From Shewanella sp. MBTL60-007 (GTDB lineage: Bacteria > Pseudomonadota > Gammaproteobacteria > Enterobacterales > Shewanellaceae): a DNA stretch of 64,000 bases. The stretch covers positions 30,851 through 94,850 of the forward strand of contig NZ_BPET01000015.1 in NCBI RefSeq assembly GCF_019654915.1, in the 5' to 3' direction. The position numbers and the translations under genes were made by a program. The notes below the pieces were generated by a model. It searched no databases, was not told the DNA's origin, and saw only the letters and a program-made list of their open reading frames with translations. Numbering within the stretch: position 1 is the stretch's first letter; each line of letters starts with the position of its first letter. Of the stretch, positions 1-8,914 are shown in pieces.

Positions 1-636
1 AAGATTTGCTAGGGAGTTAGCCAAGCCGACTTTAGCCCAGTCTAGTTCCTTCTTTTCCAGTGTCGATTCATAGACTAATTTTGCCTGTTCATGGCGCTGT
101 AGCATGGTGAGAAATGAGGCGCGAAAGCGTTTAATTACGAAGTAATATTCAGGATGAAACGGCGCCAGGTCATCACATAACTGCAAGCCTTTTTGGGCGT
201 CTAGTGTACGTTCTGCGGCGTAGAGCCCAGATAGTTTTTGTCTGCGCCGAATAGCGACAGAGATCCGCTCTTTTAAAGACACGGCATTAAAAGGTTTAAG
301 CAGGTATTCATCGGGTTTTAGCTCGATGATAGGCCTGACAGTTGCTGCAGAATTGTCGCCAGTAACCAGAATAAATACCGTCTCATCGGTCAATAGATTT
401 AAGTGCTTAAACTCTTCAAATAGCTGTTTGCCATTCATGCCTGTGCCAAAGTTATAGTCACAGATAATTACATCGAACTGCTTGTTTGATGTGAGATCCA
501 GAGCGACCTTAACCGACTTACAGGTTTGTACACTATTTTCTAAAAAGCCTAATTTCACCAACATGCTTTTGATAGTAAAAAGGAAGGTTGGGGCGTCATC
601 TATCACAAGGACTTTTAATGACTGAAACGATTGCAT
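1..636 (-). CDS. Response regulator with receiver domain and TPR-like tail (partial)
   Basis: The reading frame opens with an ATG at 636 and runs off the left window edge, so the C-terminus is missing. The N-terminus reads MQSFQSLKVLVIDDAPT, with the acidic pair of a receiver domain; the likely phospho-acceptor Asp lies in VIICDYNFG and the conserved Lys in YLLKPFN. After about residue 130 the sequence becomes helical and Ala/Leu-rich, like tetratricopeptide repeats seen in some Shewanella and Vibrio response regulators; no DNA-binding domain is visible in the part present. It lies 71 bases downstream of a hybrid sensor kinase on the same strand, so the two are probably co-transcribed and may form one phosphorelay. 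The output function cannot be told from this fragment. Confidence 0.8.
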   Translation of the reverse strand, partial: MQSFQSLKVLVIDDAPTFLFTIKSMLVKLGFLENSVQTCKSVKVALDLTSNKQFDVIICDYNFGTGMNGKQLFEEFKHLNLLTDETVFILVTGDNSAATVRPIIELKPDEYLLKPFNAVSLKERISVAIRRRQKLSGLYAAERTLDAQKGLQLCDDLAPFHPEYYFVIKRFRASFLTMLQRHEQAKLVYESTLEKKELDWAKVGLANSLANL

Positions 637-707
637 AAAGGTTGTTGTCCAAATAACTAAGTCTCGGAGGCGGGTTCAATAATAGATCCCACAAAGCAGC
701 GAGATAA

Positions 708-2996
708 TCACAAATATTGTTTACTGAGCCAGTTGTTAATCGCAGCGATGACGGCATCAATCTCATCGATGAGTTGCTTGGTGGCTAATGGGGCGTTGCT
801 GCTAGATACTGTTTCACAGGCGTAGGCGAGGGACGCTAGCTCAGTTAAATTGAGAGTATTGGCCGCGCCTTTAATGCGGTGACTTATTGCCGTTAGCGGT
901 AGGCTCTGCTCGAGAAGCTGCGCTTTATCGGCAATGAGTGAGTCTTTCACGACGGCCGAAAATTCAAGCTGCTCCTCTATCTCATATGCATTTAACCACT
1001 CGAGTTTATCTAAATCTGACTCAATGGCTTGCAGTTGACAGTAACGTCCTAACGCATCGCTAAGCGAGTTAAAGGTATAGGGCTTGTAGATGATCTCATC
1101 CATACCGACACTTTGCGCTTTTTCGGCGACTAAGCGTGAATCTTCAGCAGTACAGCCTATTATTGCTAAGGCTTTAAACTCGCTTCGAGCTCTTAGCTGA
1201 CGTACTAAGTCATAACCATTGAGGTTAGGCATATGGCAGTCGGTAAGGAGCAGATCGATGCTGGTTGAATGTTGAGCTAAATAGTTGAGTGCCTCTTGAC
1301 CATCATTAACAGTGACCACCTCTAAGCCGAGCTTTTTAAGCTGTTTCTGGAATAGGAAGCGGTTAATTGGATCGTCATCGGCTACTAATACCTTGCCTGT
1401 ATATCTTTTCGTTTTTGGGGCATCGGCTTGTTCAGACTTATTTGGCCATGACAGCGCCCTTAACAATTGGTCGGGATAGATGTTTTGGCATAGTTCTAAC
1501 GCTTGAACCGCTATGCTATGAGTGGCGATTTCACCGCTAGGGCATGAGTTATCCCGCCATTGCTTAAGCCAGCTTTGTAGCTTGTCATTTTCAGTTTTTA
1601 TATCTGTCATGAACCTAAGCTCTAAAGGCCGAAATTTAACCGGCATATTCACACAAACCAGCGTGCCGTGGCCTTGTCGACTCTCTACGTTTATCTCTCC
1701 TCCCATCAACTGCACTAAGTGCTTCACAATAGACATGCCTAGGCCTGTGCCACCATAGTTACGGTTAATACTCGGATCACCCTGTACAAATGGCTGAAAT
1801 AAGCGGAGGAGTTGGCTCTGTGTCATGCCGCAACCGCTGTCTTCAATCGACAGATATAGTCTTTGTTCTGTATTGGCTATCGATACCTTGACCGAGCCTT
1901 GCTTGGTGAACTTAATTGCATTACCCACCAAGTTGTTGACTATCTGGCTGAGTCGGAGCCAGTCGAGCTCGGCGTGGCAGAATATTGTAGGTTGCCAATC
2001 GACTCGAAAATCGAGCCCTTTGACGCTGGCGCCTGCTTCTAACGTTCTGAGCATGGAGCCAACTTCATCAAAGATATTGCCTTGGTAAGCATCGAGTTGT
2101 AATTGGTTGGCTTCCATTTTAGAAAAATCTAAGAGATCGTTAACTAGGGCTTTTAAACGCTCGGCGGAGGTCTGAGCATTTTGCATTAATTCTAGGTTTT
2201 GGCTCGATTTAAGCTCAGGCTTGAGCAGCTCCATTAAGCCTATCATTGCGGTTAGGGGTGTTCTTAATTCGTGGCTGATAATTGCCAAGAATGACTCTCT
2301 TGCCTTTAAGGCCTCCACAGCTTGCTGCTGCGAAAGCTTAAGCTCTTGCTTGCGCTGCTTTAACTCTGTGAAGTCTGCAAATACCGTGATGTGGTATTGA
2401 TGGCCATCGTTATGGCGCACAACTTCACGGGAGATCCGGTAATATTTGTCGCTAATTACACATTCATCGCTCTGGCAATTGTTGGCAGAGATAAATGCTG
2501 ACGGACTGTCGCCTAATTGGCTGATGTTGTTCGCTAGGCAGTCGTTATAGGCCCTGTTACTCAGTAGGGGCTTGCCATTGGCATCACAGATCAACACCAT
2601 GCCTGGGAAGTTATCGAGCACGGCTATTAACCACTGCATCTGCTCATAGCTTGCCTGTCCACTGGCAAGGGCGTCAGATAGAAAGGCTTTACGCCTGTTA
2701 TTACGAAAGAGGCTAAAGGCTAGCAGCAGAGTGCACACTGCGATGAAAAATAACAGGGTATTACTTGTCAGGTGCTCACCATGTCGTTCTTGATTTTCGC
2801 TGTAACCATCTTGGCTCTTTGGTGTGATATCAGGGGTGATAGAGATTTCAGGGGCACTGTTCGTTATTGTGCCCGCGGCAATGGCCATTTTGGGCTGCAA
2901 CTGAGCTAACTCTTGTGGGCTAACAGCCAAAGGCTGCGTGAAAGAAGAGCTTGATAAGCTAGTGAATAACAACAGAAAGACAAGTCCGCGTGTCAT
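708..2996 (-). CDS. Hybrid sensor histidine kinase (PAS-HisKA-HATPase-REC-Hpt)
   Basis: A 762-residue inner-membrane hybrid kinase. A signal-like hydrophobic start (1-20) and one membrane segment (about 80-97) flank a short periplasmic stretch. A PAS-like region (about 121-213) precedes the HisKA box SHELRTPLTAMIGL with phospho-His 242. The ATPase domain has N-box NNLVGNAIKFT (about 354-364) and G-boxes DSGCGM and GGTGLGM. A receiver domain (about 535-650) has the likely acceptor Asp586 in LLLTDCHMP, and a C-terminal Hpt domain has His706 in SHRIKG. The layout matches BvgS/EvgS-type phosphorelay kinases, but the N-terminus lacks their Venus-flytrap sensor domains. The signal it senses is unknown. 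The response regulator immediately downstream is its most likely partner. Confidence 0.9.
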   Translation of the reverse strand: MTRGLVFLLLFTSLSSSSFTQPLAVSPQELAQLQPKMAIAAGTITNSAPEISITPDITPKSQDGYSENQERHGEHLTSNTLLFFIAVCTLLLAFSLFRNNRRKAFLSDALASGQASYEQMQWLIAVLDNFPGMVLICDANGKPLLSNRAYNDCLANNISQLGDSPSAFISANNCQSDECVISDKYYRISREVVRHNDGHQYHITVFADFTELKQRKQELKLSQQQAVEALKARESFLAIISHELRTPLTAMIGLMELLKPELKSSQNLELMQNAQTSAERLKALVNDLLDFSKMEANQLQLDAYQGNIFDEVGSMLRTLEAGASVKGLDFRVDWQPTIFCHAELDWLRLSQIVNNLVGNAIKFTKQGSVKVSIANTEQRLYLSIEDSGCGMTQSQLLRLFQPFVQGDPSINRNYGGTGLGMSIVKHLVQLMGGEINVESRQGHGTLVCVNMPVKFRPLELRFMTDIKTENDKLQSWLKQWRDNSCPSGEIATHSIAVQALELCQNIYPDQLLRALSWPNKSEQADAPKTKRYTGKVLVADDDPINRFLFQKQLKKLGLEVVTVNDGQEALNYLAQHSTSIDLLLTDCHMPNLNGYDLVRQLRARSEFKALAIIGCTAEDSRLVAEKAQSVGMDEIIYKPYTFNSLSDALGRYCQLQAIESDLDKLEWLNAYEIEEQLEFSAVVKDSLIADKAQLLEQSLPLTAISHRIKGAANTLNLTELASLAYACETVSSSNAPLATKQLIDEIDAVIAAINNWLSKQYL

Positions 2997-3319
2997 TTTT
3001 TGAGCAGTTAATAAAAAAGGTTGCGCATCATAATCTAAAACGAGTTTTTGGCCAATTTATTTTTAGCACTTATTGATGTACTTAAGACCTTGAATATTAG
3101 CCTATTCAATTTAGCCCTATCGTCGCTAATGAAAGATTGATTTAGTCGTCGTTTTGCTCATTGTTTGTTGCGTAATACCTTGGTATCGCAATATCTAAAA
3201 AGTCGTATTGAGTTAAGTGATTGTTATGCATCAAACCAAAGTAAATGGCGTTACGCTGATAGGAAATGACTAACTGTCACGCATTCTTGCTACTGTTGAG
3301 TAAGGTTAGTTGAGCTAGG
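2997..3319. other. Intergenic region between AEC carrier and hybrid kinase
   Basis: No gene is supported here. On the minus strand a promoter-like pair, TTGGCC (3050-3055) and TATGAT (3027-3032) with 17 bases between, sits just upstream of the hybrid kinase. No clear terminator follows the AEC carrier gene. Confidence 0.5.
3027..3055 (-). promoter_or_regulatory. Candidate promoter of the hybrid kinase gene
   Basis: Read on the minus strand, TTGGCC and TATGAT are separated by 17 bases and lie about 30-60 bases before the ATG. Each hexamer matches the sigma-70 consensus in four or five positions. It is a prediction by eye only. Confidence 0.35.
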
Positions 3320-4273
3320 CTAAAGTAAAAAACGTTCCAGCAGAGGTAGGCTAGCAAAAGTAAAAAGGGTGCCTAATAAAATCCCCTGCGCACTAGTAAT
3401 TACTTGAGTTTGATAACGTTGTGCAAGTAGATAAACGCTCGCAGCAGTCGGTAATGCCGCTAAAATCACACCCATGGCAATTAATTGCGGTTCGACATTA
3501 AGCCAAAGCATTAATGCATAGGTGAGGGCGGGCTGAACAACGAGTTTTACTAGGTTGATAGCACTTATTTCTACCGCCTGATTGATATTGATAAAACGCG
3601 AAGAGCTTTGATATTGTCCAGACTTAGCTAACACCATACCGATAGCAAATAATGCACAGGGGCTTGATGTCATGCCTAGTTGCCTAATCATCAGAGCTAG
3701 GCTTTGTGGTAGATCAAAACTTAAAGAGGAAAGTCCTATGCCTATTAAGCTCGCCACAACGATTGGGTTTTTGCCTAACGCTAGCAAAATGATTTTGGGT
3801 GCAGAATTTTTGCTTTTATTAACATTCATCTCGAGAGAGACAAGGGCAATAGCAAACATAAATACCGACAGTAAGCTGGCAATTGCTGCAGCGGCTAAAG
3901 CAATTTGCTCAGTTGGGAACAGCATGGCCATTAAAGGAATGCCAATAAAGGCGGTATTACCAAAGGTAGCATTGAGTGCGCGCATGGTGGCACAAGCATT
4001 TTGGGCTGAAGTGATTATGCGTGACACAAAGTAGCTTAAAAAATAACAGCTAAGCATAGCTAGGCTAAAGCCGAAGATATAACCCCAGTGGAGAATGTCT
4101 TGGATTGGCGTTTGCGCTAACGTAATCAACATTATGGCCGGAAAGGCGATGTAGTAGACATATTGATTTAGAACTTGATCGGTTTCCGCTGGCAAAAGTT
4201 TACTCTTTTGCACTAAGGTTCCTAACAGCATAATGCCAAATACGGCAACTAATGGGGTTAATATCGTAGGCAT
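3320..4273 (-). CDS. AEC-family (auxin efflux carrier-like) transporter
   Basis: A 317-residue, very hydrophobic protein with about ten membrane segments arranged as two five-helix halves. It begins MPTILTPLVAVFGIMLLGTL, the usual start of this family. The open frame extends upstream to 4426, but that would overlap the divergent LysR gene starting at 4416, and the extra residues are charged and unlike the family, so the ATG at 4273 is chosen. AEC proteins move organic acids such as malate or malonate, but the substrate here is unknown. The neighbouring divergent LysR-type gene is a natural candidate regulator. Confidence 0.85.
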   Translation of the reverse strand: MPTILTPLVAVFGIMLLGTLVQKSKLLPAETDQVLNQYVYYIAFPAIMLITLAQTPIQDILHWGYIFGFSLAMLSCYFLSYFVSRIITSAQNACATMRALNATFGNTAFIGIPLMAMLFPTEQIALAAAAIASLLSVFMFAIALVSLEMNVNKSKNSAPKIILLALGKNPIVVASLIGIGLSSLSFDLPQSLALMIRQLGMTSSPCALFAIGMVLAKSGQYQSSSRFININQAVEISAINLVKLVVQPALTYALMLWLNVEPQLIAMGVILAALPTAASVYLLAQRYQTQVITSAQGILLGTLFTFASLPLLERFLL

Positions 4274-4415
4274 ATCGGCTCTATTTTGTTTACTGCTAGA
4301 AATGAAACGAGCAAATGATTGAGCTGAAACATTATCATAATTCCGCTTTAGTGTAATATTGAGCTTAGGTCGTAGAACGGTTAAATAATCGTGTTTAGAT
4401 ACTAAGGTTTTATTA

Positions 4416-5318
4416 ATGAGTACCAACTTTGGTTTGGAATTGCAGCTGATCTATCAATTTGTGCATCTGGTGAATGCGGGTAGCTTTTCTCAGGCCGCCA
4501 AAGAGTTGGATATGCCGATTGCTACTGTGAGCCGTAAGTTGACGAAGTTGGAGACGGTATTAGATAAACAGCTGCTGATGCGTAATACCCGTAAGCTGAG
4601 GCTAACCGAAGAAGGGATTGCGCTATTTCAGCAATATCAGTCTATTATCTCTCAGTTTGATAGCATTAGCGGTGTTAGTGTGGATAAGCCTGAGGGCACC
4701 TTACGTATTGCCGCGCCGGTGTCGATTATCTCGATGATTTTCATCAAGACCCTTAATGAGTTCTGCGAGCAATATCCGGACATTCAACTGCATATTGCGC
4801 AAAACAATAACGTTATCGACTTGATCGATGAGGGCGTCGATGTGGCTATCGTTGGTGGCACTCAACCAGATTCCTCTTGGATCTCAAGTTCATTGGGGGT
4901 GCTTAATTATGGTCTGTTTGCTTCGCCTCATTATATCGACAATGCCCCTGAGTTGAACCATCCTAGCGAACTGGCTAACCATAGCTTAATCAAGGTTTGG
5001 CCTCTGTATAATTGGTCGCTTAAACACCCCTCTGGCGAGTCATTTTACTACGATGGTAAGGCCAAGCTGACCTTAAGTGACCTGCATGGAGCGGTCGAAG
5101 CGACGGTTGATGATGGCGGTATTCTCTACGGCCCCGAGCTGTTTGTTAAGCAGCAGATTAAGTCAGGTGCCTTGCAAGTTGTGCTGCCAGAATGGATAGG
5201 TGAGAAGAGGCGGATCTCGATCCTCTATCATCAGCGCAGTCATCAGCCGCTGAAGGTAAAGCTGTTTATCGAGTTTATGCAATCAAAGGCGCACAGCCTG
5301 TTTTCGATGGAGAGTTGA
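4416..5318 (+). CDS. LysR-family transcriptional regulator
   Basis: A 300-residue regulator. The winged helix-turn-helix at about residues 8-65 contains GSFSQAAKELDMPIATVSRK, which fits the CrgA-like LysR subgroup. The rest (about 90-295) is a periplasmic-binding-protein-like effector domain. An AAGG ribosome-binding motif lies just before the ATG. It is divergent from the AEC carrier with about 140 bases between the two starts, the classic LysR arrangement, so it may control that carrier; the effector is not known. Confidence 0.9.
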   Translation: MSTNFGLELQLIYQFVHLVNAGSFSQAAKELDMPIATVSRKLTKLETVLDKQLLMRNTRKLRLTEEGIALFQQYQSIISQFDSISGVSVDKPEGTLRIAAPVSIISMIFIKTLNEFCEQYPDIQLHIAQNNNVIDLIDEGVDVAIVGGTQPDSSWISSSLGVLNYGLFASPHYIDNAPELNHPSELANHSLIKVWPLYNWSLKHPSGESFYYDGKAKLTLSDLHGAVEATVDDGGILYGPELFVKQQIKSGALQVVLPEWIGEKRRISILYHQRSHQPLKVKLFIEFMQSKAHSLFSMES

Positions 5319-5417
5319 TTAAGATCTGTGCCTTATGCGGATGCTTGATGTGAGTTTGATGGGCGCCTAACGATAAGAGTTATCCGTTACGCGCTCATAG
5401 TTGCGAGCTGCTCTGTA

Positions 5418-6023
5418 TTAGCGGGTGGCTTCAATACCGATATTTGATACACCAATCTCAACGATTTCTTTGCGTAGCCCTTTGATGAAATCGGCCTTCA
5501 TCGAAGGATTTTCTTCGATGATCTGTAAAAGAGACTCTTGCATCTCTTTCTCTTCAAGCATCACTTCATGACCGAAGATATAGTCATCGAGTGCATCTTC
5601 ATTTTTAAACTCTTGCTCACAGGTCGCTTCAATATAGTTGGCGACTGTCGATGATGATAGCTTACTGATGTTAGTGATATCTTCTTCTACTTTGCTCTGT
5701 AGTGCGCTGATCAGCGAGGTCAATGCGACTGCGGCATCCATCGCAGGATATACACCGTAAACATCAAAATCGCTAGGATCTGGTGTGTTATCTTCTAGGC
5801 GCTCAAGGTAGATATCTATGTTCAGCTTGAGCTTGTTGTCGTACATCGATTGCCAAAGTAGGTTTAGCAAGGTATCGAGTACTTTTGGGTCGCCAAATTC
5901 ACACACTTCAGAAAAAAGCTGATAGTTAGGTAGCATGCGTTGGCATAGGGCAACCGCAAAAAGCTTTTTCTGGGGTAACTCTAGTGCTTTTAGGCGTTTA
6001 AAAAATCCCTGTTTGTTTGTCAT
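5418..6023 (-). CDS. yjaG: DUF416 family protein (YjaG-like)
   Basis: A 201-residue soluble, acidic protein that I recognise as the DUF416/YjaG family from its start (FFKRLKALELPQKKLFAVAL) and the segment YPAMDAAVALTSLISALQ. The family is widespread in gammaproteobacteria and its biochemical role is not established. Its ATG begins one base after the barA stop codon, so the two are almost certainly co-transcribed and perhaps translationally coupled. That placement, next to a global sensor kinase, is the most informative thing about it. Confidence 0.85.
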   Translation of the reverse strand: MTNKQGFFKRLKALELPQKKLFAVALCQRMLPNYQLFSEVCEFGDPKVLDTLLNLLWQSMYDNKLKLNIDIYLERLEDNTPDPSDFDVYGVYPAMDAAVALTSLISALQSKVEEDITNISKLSSSTVANYIEATCEQEFKNEDALDDYIFGHEVMLEEKEMQESLLQIIEENPSMKADFIKGLRKEIVEIGVSNIGIEATR

Positions 6024-6024
6024 C

Positions 6025-8817
6025 TTATATATCCACTGATAGCTGGGAGATCACTTGATTAGCGGCAGATTCTACCTTAGTTAGTTCATCAAGTAACTCA
6101 AGTATTTCCGGTTCGATATCTTCTACTGGCACGTCACGCTTTAATCCTGACTCAATTTCTTGGCAAAGTGCCTGAGTCGTTGGCACGCCACAGTAACAGC
6201 AGGCACCGTGAAGCTTATGGATACATGCAAGCATCTTGTCATTATCAGAGCTGGCGAGCGCGAGCTCAATATGCTCAACCGTCTCTGGGAGTGATTTTAA
6301 TAGCATCTTTAGCATGTCCAGTGCTAAGTCTGGCTTGTTATTCGCTTGGGTCAAACAAAGTTCCCAATTAAGTGTGCGCAGATCGAAGTGGGTAAACTTT
6401 GGTTTGCTTCGCCAGCGAGTGATGACCCCTTTCAGAGCGGCTTCATCGATAGGTTTTGGCAGATAACCATCCATGCCGCTAGAGGAGATCCGCTCTCGCT
6501 CTTCGGCGATTGCATGTGCGGTGACCGCGATAATCGGTGTGTTACGGTTTGCCGAGTTGGCTCGGATCTGCTTGGTCGCCGTAATGCCGTCCGTCCCCGG
6601 CATTTGAATGTCCATAAAGATTAAGTCGTAACTGCGCTCTTTTGCCAGCTTTACGGCAAGTTCGCCGTTATCGGCTACCTGTACATGGGTGACGAGCTCT
6701 TTGAGCAGGGTGTCGATAAGTTTTAGGTTGGCTGGATTATCGTCAACGGCTAAAACACTCAGGCTCTCCAGTTTAGCAGGGGCTTGTATCGCTGTCGGAG
6801 CAGCAAGCGCCTCACTTACGATATCTGAATGAGGATTAAGTAGTGAATTGGCGAGCTTCTTCTCTCCGATAGGCATAGAGAGCTGCTGGTCGATATAGGG
6901 GCGCAGCTGGGAGTAGATAGCCTCTTGTTCGCTGCAGTCGGAGATCAGTAATAAGTTATCAATTTTCTTTTTGGCCAAGCTCAGTACAGCGGCAGGCTCA
7001 TCTGATGCGGTGATGGCGCGGCAGCTTATTAGTGCATAGTCAAAACTATGCTGAGACTGAGTGGTAATAAATTCAAGCTGCTTAGTTGATTTTGCTAGGG
7101 TGACCTTCATTCCCCAACGCTGCAACATGAGTTCTATGGCGTGCTGAGACAGTGTACTAGGCTCAAACAACAGGATGCTCTTACCTTCAAGCGACATGAG
7201 TGGCACAGTATTGTTGATGGGGTACTGACTGATATTGAGTGGCAGAGAGAACCAAAACGTTGAGCCTACATCTGGCTCAGAATAACAACCTATTTGCCCA
7301 CCCATGCGATTGACCAAACGCTTGGTGATGACGAGTCCAAGTCCTGTACCACCGAAACGGCGAGAAATGGAGGAGTCTGCTTGACCAAAAGCTTGGAACA
7401 ACGATGCTTGTTGCTGAGCATCGATGCCGATCCCTGTGTCGATGATTTCGCAGCGTAGGTGGGCTTTGTTATCGATAATTTCTTCGAGCTGTAACTTGAG
7501 TTGAACGCTCCCCTTATCCGTGAACTTAATGGCGTTACCGACTAAGTTGGTGATGATCTGACTAAAGCGCATTGCATCGCCGGTGACATCCTCAGGGATC
7601 CCCGAGTCGACATCAATCACCAGCTCCAGTTCCTTCTCTCTTGCACTGCTCGATAGCATGGTAACCGTCTCCTCTACAGTTTCACGTAGTGAGAAGGGGA
7701 TGTTTTCGAGTACCATTTTGCCTGCTTCGAGTTTAGAGAAGTCGAGAATATCGTTAATGATACTTAGCAGGTTGGTGGCGCTACGCTCAATGGTGCGAAT
7801 ATAGTCTTGTTGGCTTGAATGCAAAGGAGTCTTTAATAGCTGCTTTGCAAAACCGATCACACCGTTAAGTGGGGTTCTAAGCTCGTGGGACATGTTGGCT
7901 AGGAACTCTGACTTGATACGGCTGGCCTCTTGTGCACGTTTCTTTGCCATATCCAGTTCGACGTTTTGGATCTCGATTTGTTCCAGTGTCTCGCGTAAGT
8001 CTGAAGTGGCTTGGTCGATGTTTTGTTGCATCTCATCATGGTATTCCGATAGCGAGCCGGCCATTGCATTGATGCCTCTTCTAAGTAGGTCCAGCTCACC
8101 AATCAGGTTACCGTTTAAGCGTGTATCGAGTTTACCCTCACGGATCTTGGCGACTACCCGAACCATATCGGTAATAGGTTGAGTTACGTTCTTAAGTAAA
8201 CGAAAGGTAAAAAACAGGTTTAACTGTACGCCAATCATCACAATAATAAAGGCGATAACTCCAGCTCTATGTTGCTGTAAGAGTGCGTTTTCTTTGTTGA
8301 TTAAGATGGCTATATAGCCGATTTTCGCGGCATTAGAGCGAGTGGCGGGCGTGGCGCTGTCTAAACCGATTACTGGCGCATCACTGCTCTTATAGATGGG
8401 GCTACGTAAAATCATGCTGTCGCCAACCTGTTCTAGCTCGGTACGCAGCATAGAGTCTAGGTTGTTATCGTAGCGCATCATCTCGTGGTTCTTATAATGA
8501 TGCGAGGTGACGACCACCCGGTTATTGGCATCGAAAATAGCAATAAACTGCACCAGCGAAGCTTTATTTAATTGTGCGGAGGTGATTAACCGTTTGCTGG
8601 TTTCGAAATCTTTGGTCTCAAGGCCCACTTCGGCAGCGATTGCTAAGGGCTCGATGATATTGCTAGCTTGTCCTATGAGTGTTTCTTCGAGTTCATAGAA
8701 TCTATTTATGGTAAAATAACTACCTAATAAAAAACCCACTAAGATTGTTGGGGCTAACGCCAGTACCAGAACCCACGAGCGAAGGCTGTATTTGGTCATA
8801 TCGTTGGCATTATTCAT
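6025..8817 (-). CDS. barA: Hybrid sensor histidine kinase BarA (GacS type)
   Basis: A 930-residue tripartite sensor kinase that phosphorylates the UvrY/GacA regulator, which in known systems drives Csr small RNAs that sequester CsrA. Membrane segments lie at about 14-36 and 186-207 around a periplasmic sensor region, followed by HAMP (about 208-260), a coiled coil, HisKA with His311 in SHELRTPLNG, and HATPase (NLVGNAIKFT, GGTGLGL). A pseudo-receiver (about 545-660) lacks the normal acidic pocket. The true receiver (about 686-800) has Asp736 in DLIFMDIQMP, and the Hpt domain has His867 in IHKLHGA. ATG codons at 8817 and 8799 are both possible starts. uvrY is not in this window, but csrA is. 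Confidence 0.93.
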   Translation of the reverse strand: MNNANDMTKYSLRSWVLVLALAPTILVGFLLGSYFTINRFYELEETLIGQASNIIEPLAIAAEVGLETKDFETSKRLITSAQLNKASLVQFIAIFDANNRVVVTSHHYKNHEMMRYDNNLDSMLRTELEQVGDSMILRSPIYKSSDAPVIGLDSATPATRSNAAKIGYIAILINKENALLQQHRAGVIAFIIVMIGVQLNLFFTFRLLKNVTQPITDMVRVVAKIREGKLDTRLNGNLIGELDLLRRGINAMAGSLSEYHDEMQQNIDQATSDLRETLEQIEIQNVELDMAKKRAQEASRIKSEFLANMSHELRTPLNGVIGFAKQLLKTPLHSSQQDYIRTIERSATNLLSIINDILDFSKLEAGKMVLENIPFSLRETVEETVTMLSSSAREKELELVIDVDSGIPEDVTGDAMRFSQIITNLVGNAIKFTDKGSVQLKLQLEEIIDNKAHLRCEIIDTGIGIDAQQQASLFQAFGQADSSISRRFGGTGLGLVITKRLVNRMGGQIGCYSEPDVGSTFWFSLPLNISQYPINNTVPLMSLEGKSILLFEPSTLSQHAIELMLQRWGMKVTLAKSTKQLEFITTQSQHSFDYALISCRAITASDEPAAVLSLAKKKIDNLLLISDCSEQEAIYSQLRPYIDQQLSMPIGEKKLANSLLNPHSDIVSEALAAPTAIQAPAKLESLSVLAVDDNPANLKLIDTLLKELVTHVQVADNGELAVKLAKERSYDLIFMDIQMPGTDGITATKQIRANSANRNTPIIAVTAHAIAEERERISSSGMDGYLPKPIDEAALKGVITRWRSKPKFTHFDLRTLNWELCLTQANNKPDLALDMLKMLLKSLPETVEHIELALASSDNDKMLACIHKLHGACCYCGVPTTQALCQEIESGLKRDVPVEDIEPEILELLDELTKVESAANQVISQLSVDI

Positions 8818-8914
8818 TCTTTGTATGGGTTACCATTAAATATAGTGTTTGTAATCGATAGACTGCCAGATATTGACCTGTGTTGGCCAGTTTTTTATCT
8901 ATTTTGAGAGTAAA

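Noticed and set aside
1522..2088. Plus-strand frames opposite the hybrid kinase
   Set aside because: They lie wholly inside a clear kinase gene on the other strand and have no family features.
7583..8698. Plus-strand frames opposite barA
   Set aside because: They are shadows of the barA coding sequence, Ser-rich because of codon pattern.
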